DNA from: F1-60-MAGs149 sp037133755
GTDB taxonomy: Bacteria; Actinomycetota; Thermoleophilia; Gaiellales; F1-60-MAGs149
Reading direction: 5' to 3'
Assembly: GCA_037133755.1 (NCBI GenBank)
Contig: JBAXNN010000008.1
Coordinates: forward strand, 40,942 to 104,941
Length of the DNA stretch: 64,000 bases
Positions 25,714 through 33,007 of this stretch are shown here, piece after piece. Below the pieces are notes generated by a model that worked only from the letters and a program-made list of their open reading frames with translations, did not search any database and had not been told where the DNA came from. A program made the translations under genes and the position numbers. Positions within the stretch are counted from its first letter, which is position 1, and the number at the start of each line of letters is the position of its first letter.

Positions 25714-26679
25714 CTAGCGCTTGGTGCCGACGAGCAGCGTCGCGCCGATCGCGCCACCCTTGTCGCCGAGCGCGGCGGTGACCACCGGCGGGGGCTTGTC
25801 CGGCTGGAAGAGAAATGGCGTCATTGCCGCGCCAATGCGGTCCGCCATCGGCTGTCCGAAGCGCGTGCCGAGTCCGCCGCCGAGGATGATCGCCTCGACG
25901 TCCAGGATGTTGATCACGTTCGCTGCGGCCGCGGCGATCGCGTCGACGCCCTCGCCAATCAACTGCGTCGCGAGAGGGTCGCCCTGCTCGAGCGCCTTGC
26001 TCCAAATGCTCGACGACAGTCGATCCTTGCCGGCCTGCTCCATCAGCTCGAACAACACGGACTGCTGACCGGCGGCGACCGCTTCGCGCGCCCGTGTCTC
26101 CATGTTGCGGCGTCCGGCGTAGGCCTCCATCGTGCCGACCATGCCGTTCGGCTCGGCGAGGCCACCACGCTGGATGACGGTGTGGCCGAGCTCGCCAGCC
26201 GCGCCGCGCCCGTGCCACATCTTGCGGTTGAGCACGATGCCACTGCCGACGCCGGTGCCCCACCAGATGCCGACGAAGTTCTGGAGCTTGCGACCTGCAC
26301 CGAGCTCGAGCTCGCCGAGCACTGCCACGCCGACGTCGTTGCCGAGCTTGACCTTCGCGCCACAGGCCTTGCCGACGACGTCGGCCAAGGGAAATGCGTC
26401 GGCAAATCCAGACAGGTTCGGCGCGTGCGAGAGCAGGCCACGGTCGGCGTTGACCGCACCGGGCGCCCCGATGCCAATGCCCTTGAGGGCCTTCGTCGAG
26501 CAGCCAGCGTCCTTACAGGCCGCCTCAATCGCTCCGACGATCGCATCGACGACGCTCTGCGGCCCACCGTCCTGCGGCGTGGGCACACGACACTGGCCGC
26601 GCAGCTTCCGCTCGGCGTTGACGACGACGACCTCGATCTTGGTGCCACCGAGGTCTACTCCACAGATGCGCTCGCTCAT
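25714..26679 (-). CDS. ROK-family sugar kinase lacking the zinc motif
   Basis: A 321-residue protein of the ROK (repressor, ORF, kinase) family. The N-terminal phosphate-binding motif GVDLGGTKIEVVVV is at residues 7-20, and later GIGIGAPGAVNADRG, ELGHTVIQ (with the catalytic-type acidic region upstream) and LGGGLGTRFGQ are present. The usual zinc motif CxCGxxGCxE that follows the GELGH segment is replaced by GLAEPNGMVGTMEAYAG with no cysteine. It is probably a kinase of glucose or an amino sugar; no repressor domain is present. It is divergent from the tandem-SIS gene, with 75 bases between them. Confidence 0.88.
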   Translation of the reverse strand: MSERICGVDLGGTKIEVVVVNAERKLRGQCRVPTPQDGGPQSVVDAIVGAIEAACKDAGCSTKALKGIGIGAPGAVNADRGLLSHAPNLSGFADAFPLADVVGKACGAKVKLGNDVGVAVLGELELGAGRKLQNFVGIWWGTGVGSGIVLNRKMWHGRGAAGELGHTVIQRGGLAEPNGMVGTMEAYAGRRNMETRAREAVAAGQQSVLFELMEQAGKDRLSSSIWSKALEQGDPLATQLIGEGVDAIAAAAANVINILDVEAIILGGGLGTRFGQPMADRIGAAMTPFLFQPDKPPPVVTAALGDKGGAIGATLLVGTKR

Positions 26680-26754
26680 GGTGGACGAGCCTACCACGTT
26701 GCGAAATGGCGACGAATCCTCGCAACGACAGGCGTCTGACGTAGACTCGCCTGC

Positions 26755-27909
26755 ATGAGCACTCCGCAATGGCATGAGGACTGGTTTCCCGAACTGCGCG
26801 ATGAGCGCCCGTGGGTGATGGAGGAGATGATCGACTCCGAGCCGCCGCTTGCCGCACGGATCGCGTCGAACAAGAAGCTCGGGCAGACGGCTGCGCGGAT
26901 TGCGAAGAAGGTTGTCGAGGCACACGCCGCGGGCACGTCGATCAGCGTGGTGGGTTGCGGCACGAGTGAGCACGGCGCACGAGCAGTTGCCATCCAGCTC
27001 GACGAGGCGCTCGGCCATCGTGGCGTGCGCGTCGCCGGCCGTCAGGCGCTTGAGGCCGCGATCGACACGGCTCCGGCCGGCATCACGATCGGGATCTCAC
27101 ACGACAACGGCACGCGCGCGACGATGCTGGCGTTGAAGGCCGCACGCGAGGCTGGACAGACCACCGCGCTGATTACGGCCAACAACGAGGGTGGGTGCTC
27201 CGAGTTCGCCGACATCGTGTTGGTCACACCAGAGAAGGACAAGAGCTGGTGCCACACCGTCGGCTACATCTCGCCGATGGTCGCCGGCGCGGTGATCGCC
27301 GCTCATGTGTCGGGCAAGGATTTGGACGCGGCCGCGCTCGAACTGCACCTCGACGAATGCCGCGGGCTCAAGCCGCAGGCCACCGAGATCGCCAAGAACT
27401 TCCGCGACATCGAGCGGCTGATCGTGGTGGGTGGCGGCTACGACCGCATCACCGCCGACGAGCTCGTGCTGAAGGTCGAGGAGGGACTGCACCTCCCCTC
27501 CGCCGCCCGCGATCTGGAGACGTTCACGCATGGCCACCTGCCGGCGTGCGACGAGAAGACCGGACTCGTCGTCGTCGCGACGGAGCACCATGGTCGCGCC
27601 CGTCGCACCGACCGCGGTCGCCTGCTGCTGCGCGCCGCGCGCCACGTCGGCATGCCGTGTGCCGCCATCCTCGTCCCCGCCGTCGAGGGCAGCTGGGGCC
27701 GCGAGCTCACCAACGCTGGCCGCATGATTCTGCCCCACGCCGCCAAGCTGACGCCGACCACGAGCGCGCTGACGGCCTCGGCGATGGCGCTCCAGGTGCT
27801 CACGCTCGAACTGGTGCACGACCGCGGCACCTATCCTGATCTGATCCGCCGCGAGCAGGCGCCGTGGCGTGAGGCCGCAGCCATCCTCGAAGGCACCGAG
27901 GAGTGGTGA
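26755..27909 (+). CDS. Tandem SIS-domain sugar-phosphate isomerase-like protein
   Basis: A 384-residue protein with two SIS (sugar isomerase) domains, the first with VGCGTSEHGARA (about 65-76) and the second beginning around residue 215 with RLIVVGGGYDRITADELVLKVEEG. The arrangement resembles the isomerase half of glucosamine-6-phosphate synthase or AgaS/FrlB-type sugar-phosphate deglycases, without a glutaminase domain. It starts a plus-strand run with short overlaps and is divergent from the ROK kinase, so the two may act on the same sugar. The exact substrate is unknown. Confidence 0.85.
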   Translation: MSTPQWHEDWFPELRDERPWVMEEMIDSEPPLAARIASNKKLGQTAARIAKKVVEAHAAGTSISVVGCGTSEHGARAVAIQLDEALGHRGVRVAGRQALEAAIDTAPAGITIGISHDNGTRATMLALKAAREAGQTTALITANNEGGCSEFADIVLVTPEKDKSWCHTVGYISPMVAGAVIAAHVSGKDLDAAALELHLDECRGLKPQATEIAKNFRDIERLIVVGGGYDRITADELVLKVEEGLHLPSAARDLETFTHGHLPACDEKTGLVVVATEHHGRARRTDRGRLLLRAARHVGMPCAAILVPAVEGSWGRELTNAGRMILPHAAKLTPTTSALTASAMALQVLTLELVHDRGTYPDLIRREQAPWREAAAILEGTEEW

Positions 27910-27910
27910 C

Positions 27911-28093
27911 ATGAGTAGCGAGATGACCCCAGCCGCCCAGGAGCTCGTGACCGCCATGCAGCACCTGCGCGGGGCCGACCACGCCCTCAAGCAGTGCGTC
28001 ACGCTGCTCCGCCAGACCGAGCAGCCGGTACCCGACACGGTCGAGGACGCACTCTCGCTGGTCGAAGACGCGATCAGCTCGCTCGAGTCGTGA
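27911..28093 (+). CDS. Small helical protein of unknown function (60 aa)
   Basis: A 60-residue predicted soluble, mostly helical protein (helices around 7-37 and 43-58). It starts right after the tandem-SIS stop and its own stop overlaps the GTG of the phosphotransferase gene, so it is the middle member of a tightly packed run. No known family comes to mind. The short ORF is supported by its position, frame and codon bias. Confidence 0.6.
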   Translation: MSSEMTPAAQELVTAMQHLRGADHALKQCVTLLRQTEQPVPDTVEDALSLVEDAISSLES

Positions 28094-28938
28094 CGCCCGA
28101 GCAGGCGGTCGCCATCGCCTGCACCGCGCTCGGTGCGGATCCCGCCGACGCACAGGTTCTGCGCGCCGCCGACGCCATCACCGTGCAGCTTGACGCCGAG
28201 CGGGTCGCGCGCGTGATTCCCGACGCCGATGCCGACACGCTGCGCGTGCTCGCGGCGATTGCCGCGCTCGACGGCCACGTGCTCGAGCCGCTGGGAGAGC
28301 CGATCGCGCTCGACGGCGCCCTCGTCGTGCCCTACCCGCGCGTTACGCCGAACGGCGATGCGCATCGCGACCTCGGCATCGCCGGTGCGTGCCTGGCCGG
28401 CCTGCACGCCCGCGGCCGGGCCGCGCTCGAGCGCGGCGACATCGATCTGCCTGAGTTCTCGCCGTCTGCCATTGCGACGCGGTGGCTTGATCGGGCTGAC
28501 GCCGTGTTCACCCGCGACGAGCGCGCGCGGTTGCTCGACGCGATCGACACTGCGTGGCCCGAGGTGGCGGGCTCGCCAACCGTGATCCACGGCGATGCGC
28601 ACCTCGGCAACTGGTGGCCGGCGACCAACGACTGGTGGGTGCTGATCGACCCTGAGTTCCTCTCGATCGGACCAGCTGTCTACGACCTAGCCCCGCTTGA
28701 GGTCGTCGAGCGCCGGCTCGGCACGCCCCCATCGCGCTTCCCGTCGTTCCTGGCCGGCTACGAGTCGGCCGACGGCGCGGTCGATCGGCGCTCGCTGGCG
28801 TCTGCCATCCACGTGCGCGAGTTGCTCTCCGTCGCGTGGCTTGCCTCGCGTTCGGGCGACGACTCCGAGCTGGCGTTGCGCACGCGCCGACGTCTCGTCG
28901 ATGCCCTCGAGCGCCGCGAGGGCTCGTGGCTCGCATAG
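28090..28938 (+). CDS. Aminoglycoside-phosphotransferase-like kinase (APH family)
   Basis: A 282-residue protein with the APH kinase core. The catalytic loop is VIHGDAHLGNWW (H-G-D with the catalytic Asp and the downstream Asn) and the following metal-binding segment is WVLIDPEFLSIGP. The N-lobe is short and contains the usual strand-helix pattern. Such kinases phosphorylate small hydroxyl compounds (aminoglycosides, choline, homoserine). The GTG start overlaps the stop of the small gene, and its own 3' end overlaps the glycosylase gene by 13 bases, so the three form one unit. Confidence 0.82.
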   Translation: MTPEQAVAIACTALGADPADAQVLRAADAITVQLDAERVARVIPDADADTLRVLAAIAALDGHVLEPLGEPIALDGALVVPYPRVTPNGDAHRDLGIAGACLAGLHARGRAALERGDIDLPEFSPSAIATRWLDRADAVFTRDERARLLDAIDTAWPEVAGSPTVIHGDAHLGNWWPATNDWWVLIDPEFLSIGPAVYDLAPLEVVERRLGTPPSRFPSFLAGYESADGAVDRRSLASAIHVRELLSVAWLASRSGDDSELALRTRRRLVDALERREGSWLA

Positions 28939-29774
28939 CCGCGGTCGAGCGCGGCCGCTCGCCGATCGACATCCCTGGCACGCTCGCGTGGCTCGGCCAG
29001 CGGACCGTCGTCGGCATCGACGACTGGGACGGCACCACCTACACACGCACAGCGGCGCTTGGCCGGGGCACAGGACGAATCACGCTGCGCGCCACCGGCA
29101 AGGCGGGCGTCGAGGTGACGGCGTGGAACGAGCGCGCGCTCGCCGCCATCCGCCCGCGCGTCCGGCACTTGCTCGGCCTCGATGACGATCCGCGACCCTG
29201 GCTGGCGGCGTTCGCCGACGACCCGGTACTCGGGCCGCGCGTTGCGGCACACCCGGGGCTGCGTATGCCCGGCTCGTGGGATGCGTGGGAGATGTGCGCC
29301 CGAGCGGTGCTCGGGCAGCTCGTGTCCGTCGCCGCGGCGCGCACGCTCACCATGCGCCTCGCCGAGCGCCATGGCCGTCGGTTGGCCGATGGCGGCATCG
29401 TCTTTCCCGACGCGGCCACGGTCGCAGCGGGCGACCTCGATGGTCTCGGTCTACCGGCTGCACGCCGCGATGCGTTGCGGGCGATCGCCGAACTCGTTGC
29501 GTCCGGCGGTGTCGACCTATCGCCTGCCGCCGACCCGGAGGCAGCACAGGCCGCGCTCGTCGCACTCAAGGGCATCGGGCCATGGACCGCGATGTACGTG
29601 CGCATGCGCGCCATCCGCGATCTCGATGCATTTCCCGCTGCAGACCTCGGCGTGTTGATCGCGCTGGCCGATGCGCACGGCAAGCGACCGACCGAGGCCG
29701 AGGCCCGTCGCCGCGGCGAGGTCTGGCGTCCGTACCGCGGTGTCGCCACGATGCACCTCTGGGGCCTCGCCTAG
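28926..29774 (+). CDS. AlkA-type DNA-3-methyladenine glycosylase
   Basis: A 282-residue DNA glycosylase of the AlkA / HhH-GPD superfamily that excises alkylated bases. The helix-hairpin-helix ALKGIGPWTAMYVRMRA and the following FPAADLGV with the catalytic Asp are both present (about 220-255). The N-terminal beta domain of AlkA precedes. The GTG at 28926 overlaps the end of the phosphotransferase gene by 13 bases; an earlier start would run deeper into that gene. It has no Ada-type methyltransferase domain. Confidence 0.85.
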   Translation: MARIAAVERGRSPIDIPGTLAWLGQRTVVGIDDWDGTTYTRTAALGRGTGRITLRATGKAGVEVTAWNERALAAIRPRVRHLLGLDDDPRPWLAAFADDPVLGPRVAAHPGLRMPGSWDAWEMCARAVLGQLVSVAAARTLTMRLAERHGRRLADGGIVFPDAATVAAGDLDGLGLPAARRDALRAIAELVASGGVDLSPAADPEAAQAALVALKGIGPWTAMYVRMRAIRDLDAFPAADLGVLIALADAHGKRPTEAEARRRGEVWRPYRGVATMHLWGLA

Positions 29775-30080
29775 CTGTTCTGCCTATGGGCCTGTGAGAC
29801 GCTTAACGTCGTGCGGTGGTGCGAGGACTTCGCCGTGACGAGCGGACGTCGAGGTGGTAATGCGCGGTGGATGTCCCAAAGGGGTCAGACCTTTTTGGGA
29901 CATGGCTGCGTTCCGCTGCAGATCGACTCCGCCCTGATGTCCCAAAAGGGTCTGACCCCTTTGGGACATCCACCCTCCACGGCCACGCCGATCGCGCCCA
30001 ACGCCACGGCTTCATCCCGCACCGTCGCACAGACCCATCGGCAGAACACGTGGGTGCAACGGCGCCGAGCGCGTCGGCGC
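29775..30080. other. 306-base gap with a REPIN
   Basis: No gene that I can support. The middle is occupied by an inverted pair of palindromic repeats (29867-29973). The small peptides that can be read from it (with VPKGSDPFGT) are artefacts of the repeat. Confidence 0.6.
29867..29973. repeat. REPIN-like inverted repeat pair, GGGTCTGACCCC family, locus A
   Basis: Two roughly 37-base units in inverted orientation separated by 33 bases. Each unit is itself a near-palindrome with ends ATGTCCCAAA and TTTGGGACAT around a centre reading GGGGTCAGACC (left) or GGTCTGACCCC (right). The two units can pair with each other over almost their whole length. A second, sequence-diverged pair is at 42064-42173. 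The likely origin is a REP/RAYT-type system; no transposase of that type is in the window. Confidence 0.8.
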
Positions 30081-30782
30081 TCAGGCCACGGCGACGAGCG
30101 AGAGCGTGCGCACCGACGTACCCACAATGGGAAACGGCGCCGATCCCGCCACCGACACGACGGGGACCATCAGCTCGCAGCTGGCCGGCAGCAGCCCGAC
30201 GGGCATACGGACGACATCACCATCGCGCTCGACGTCGGTGTCCTCACCGCTCGGGCGCTCGAGCGCCAGCTCGTCGCCGTCGGGCCAGCCGCAGAGCCAG
30301 AGCGACATGAAGTCGACCATCGCGCACAGGCGCTGGTCGTGGTGCAGGTCGGCCGACGAGACGCCCAGCTCTTCGGCACGCTGCTCGGCGAGCGTGCGCC
30401 ACGAGCCGATCACGGCGTCGCGCTGCTCCGCCAGGTGCGGGTCTTGGACGACGCGCGCGCCATGCAGCCACGCCCCATGCAGCGCCACGATCGCCTCGGC
30501 GTACGGATGCAGATCACCGGCCAACCGCACCGACTCGCCGGAGACGTCGAGGTGCTCGGCCAACGACAGCTCGAGGAAGGACTCGGGACCGTCGCCGTCG
30601 CCGCTGCGCGGCTCGTGATCACGCTCGGCCCAGCCGTCATCGTGGTGCGCGACGGCGAGCCGAAAGCCTTCGAGCGGTCCTCGCGGCGCGTCGGCGATGG
30701 CGTCGAGAAGCGTGCACGCGAGCACGCCGTGATCAGGCTGGCGCACCAGCTCCCACCCCTGGCCAGACGAACGGCAGATCAT
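30081..30782 (-). CDS. DUF3891-family protein
   Basis: A 233-residue protein of the DUF3891 type, recognised from its N-terminal MICRSSGQGWELVRQPDHGVL (DHGVLA) segment and the AVAHHDDGWAE motif. It is likely cytoplasmic and metal-dependent judging by the paired histidines, but no function has been established for the family to my knowledge. It is divergent from the MatB-like gene, with about 38 bases between the start codons. Upstream of 30782 a longer open frame continues but runs into the neighbouring gene. Confidence 0.72.
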   Translation of the reverse strand: MICRSSGQGWELVRQPDHGVLACTLLDAIADAPRGPLEGFRLAVAHHDDGWAERDHEPRSGDGDGPESFLELSLAEHLDVSGESVRLAGDLHPYAEAIVALHGAWLHGARVVQDPHLAEQRDAVIGSWRTLAEQRAEELGVSSADLHHDQRLCAMVDFMSLWLCGWPDGDELALERPSGEDTDVERDGDVVRMPVGLLPASCELMVPVVSVAGSAPFPIVGTSVRTLSLVAVA

Positions 30783-30820
30783 GCTGCGGACGATAGCCGC
30801 CGGATAGACTGCCGCGCGTG

Positions 30821-32242
30821 ATGACCAGCCTGCTGCCCGGACTCCCCCACGCCTCGCTCGAGATCGGTGGTGTGCGCCTCGACGGCGACGAGCTGGCCGG
30901 TGCGGTCGGTGCGGTCGCGGTTTCGCTCGCCGATCACACCCGCGTGGCACTGTGGTGCACCTCGGAGCTCGTAACGGGACTCGGCATTGCCGGCGCACTG
31001 ATCGCTGGCGTGACGGTCGTGCCGATCAACCCCGCCTCGGGCGATCGCGAGCTCGCGCACGAGACCGGCGACAGTCGGCCAGAGGCCGTTCTGGCTTCGG
31101 CCACCGCAGAGTTGCCGCCGACACTCGCCGCGCTGCCCCGCATCGTGATCGACCCCGCGGCCCGCGCACCGCTCCCGTCGATCGACACCCCGCCCGATGT
31201 GGCCGCGCTGATCGTCTACACGTCGGGCACCACCGGCGCCCCCAAGGGCGTCGTGATGTCGCGCCGCGCCGTCGCCGCGAACCTCGACGCCCTCGCCGAC
31301 GCCTGGGCGTGGACGAGCGCTGATGTCGTGGCGCAGGCGCTGCCGCTCTTTCACGTGCACGGTCTCGTGCTCGGCACCGTCGGCCCGCTCCGGCTCGGCG
31401 GCGGCGTACGGCACGTCGGCCGCTTCTCGCCGGAGGCGATCGCCGCAGCGTTCGCAGACGACGCCACGATGCTCTTCGCCGTGCCAACCATGCACGGGCG
31501 TCTGCTCGCCGCCGCTGAGGCGGACCCGGCTGTCGCCAACGCCCTGCGCAGCGCACGCCTGATTGTCTCTGGCTCCGCCGCGCTGCCGGCCCGCGTCCAC
31601 GAGGCGTACACCGCGGCCACGGGCCAGCAGATCGTCGAGCGCTACGGCATGAGCGAGGCGCTGATGATCGCGAGCGCCCGCCACGACGGCCCACGCATCC
31701 CCGGCGCGGTCGGCACGGCCCTGCCCGGCGTCGAGATCCGCATTACCGATGACGCCGGTGTCGTGATGCCCGTCGGCGACACCGACACGATCGGCAACGT
31801 CGAGATCAAGAGCGCGTCGCTGTTCGATGAGTACCTCGGGCGCCCTGACGCGACGGCCGAGGCCTTCAACGACGGCTGGTTCCGTACGGGCGACGTCGGC
31901 TCGCTCGACAACGATGGCGTGCTCCGTCTGGTCGGGCGCAGCTCGACCGACCTGATCAAGACCGGCGGGTATCGCGTCGGCGCTGGCGAGATCGAGGCCG
32001 CGATGCTCGAGCACCCCGACGTCGTCGAGGTGGCCGTGCTCGGCATCCCCGACGACGACCTCGGCGAGCGCATCGCCGCCTGGGTGGTGATCACCCCCGG
32101 CAGCGACCTCACCGACGATGTGCTCGTGCAGCACGTCGCCGACCTCCTCGCACCGCACAAGCGCCCGCGCGTGATCACCCGCGTCGACGAGCTACCGCGC
32201 AACGCGCTCGGCAAGGTGCAGAAGAAGCGGCTGCTCGGATGA
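30821..32242 (+). CDS. AMP-forming acyl-CoA synthetase, MatB (malonyl-CoA synthetase)-like
   Basis: A 473-residue adenylating ligase. It has the P-loop-like YTSGTTGAPKG, PLFHVHGLVLG (a feature of MatB-type malonyl-CoA synthetases), the A5 motif ERYGMSEA, the A8 hinge around GYRVGAGEIE, and the C-terminal catalytic Lys in NALGKVQKK. It probably activates malonate or another short dicarboxylate to its CoA ester. ATG at 30821 is preferred; a GTG directly before it (30818) is also possible. The 3' end overlaps the metallo-hydrolase gene by four bases. Confidence 0.85.
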   Translation: MTSLLPGLPHASLEIGGVRLDGDELAGAVGAVAVSLADHTRVALWCTSELVTGLGIAGALIAGVTVVPINPASGDRELAHETGDSRPEAVLASATAELPPTLAALPRIVIDPAARAPLPSIDTPPDVAALIVYTSGTTGAPKGVVMSRRAVAANLDALADAWAWTSADVVAQALPLFHVHGLVLGTVGPLRLGGGVRHVGRFSPEAIAAAFADDATMLFAVPTMHGRLLAAAEADPAVANALRSARLIVSGSAALPARVHEAYTAATGQQIVERYGMSEALMIASARHDGPRIPGAVGTALPGVEIRITDDAGVVMPVGDTDTIGNVEIKSASLFDEYLGRPDATAEAFNDGWFRTGDVGSLDNDGVLRLVGRSSTDLIKTGGYRVGAGEIEAAMLEHPDVVEVAVLGIPDDDLGERIAAWVVITPGSDLTDDVLVQHVADLLAPHKRPRVITRVDELPRNALGKVQKKRLLG

Positions 32243-32994
32243 GCACCGGCGCACACGCCGGTCGCGACCACATCACGTGGGTCGGGCACGGCACGGTCGT
32301 CATCGCCATGGGCGGCACGCGGGTGATCGTCGACCCTGTGCTGCGCCCCCGTGTGCTGCATCTCAAGCGCTTCCACCCGGTGCCCAAGCATGCGCTGCGC
32401 TCGCTCGACGCGGCACTGATCACCCACCAGCACCACGACCATCTCGACCCGCCGTCGCTCGAGAGTCTCGGCAAGGAGCTGCCGATCATCGTCCCGGCGG
32501 GCGCCGCCGGGACGTTGCGCCGCAAGAAGTTCACCCACGTCGTCGAGATCGACGAGGGCGAGCGCATCCAGATCGGCGCGCTGCGTGCCACCGCAACGCC
32601 GGCCGACCACGACGACAAGCGCGACCACCCGCTCGGTCCGACCGCCACGCCGATCGGGTACCTGTTCGAGGGTTCCAAGCGCATCTACGTGGCCGGCGAC
32701 ACCGACCTGTTCGACGAGATGGAGCTGATTGGTCCAGTCGACTACGCGCTGCTGCCGATCTTCGGCTGGGGTCCGGGCCTCGGCCCCGGCCACATGGATC
32801 CGGAGCGCGCCGCCGAAGCGGCGCGACGTCTGCAGGCGAAGGTCGCGATCCCGATCCACTGGGGCACGCTCTGGCCGATCGGCCGCGGCGAGCCGCCGCA
32901 CGCGCCGGCCGACGAGTTCATCGAGCACTGCGCGCGCCTTGCACCCGACAGCCAAGCGAGATTGCTCGAGCCTGGCTCGACCGTCGAGTTCTAA
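32239..32994 (+). CDS. Metallo-beta-lactamase-fold hydrolase
   Basis: A 251-residue MBL-fold hydrolase. The metal-binding motif THQHHDHLD (HxHxDH) is at about residues 57-65, followed by further ligands in AVAGDTDLFDE (read as YVAGDTDLF) and the C-terminal IPIHWGT. The layout is of the UlaG / NAPE-PLD-like branch. It begins four bases before the end of the MatB-like gene, so the pair is co-transcribed. The substrate is unknown. Confidence 0.85.
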   Translation: MSTGAHAGRDHITWVGHGTVVIAMGGTRVIVDPVLRPRVLHLKRFHPVPKHALRSLDAALITHQHHDHLDPPSLESLGKELPIIVPAGAAGTLRRKKFTHVVEIDEGERIQIGALRATATPADHDDKRDHPLGPTATPIGYLFEGSKRIYVAGDTDLFDEMELIGPVDYALLPIFGWGPGLGPGHMDPERAAEAARRLQAKVAIPIHWGTLWPIGRGEPPHAPADEFIEHCARLAPDSQARLLEPGSTVEF

Positions 32995-33007
32995 GCCCCG
33001 ACCGTCG

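Noticed and set aside
29867..29973. Small peptides containing VPKGSDPFGT
   Set aside because: They are translations of the REPIN repeat and appear in several frames and at both loci; they are not proteins.
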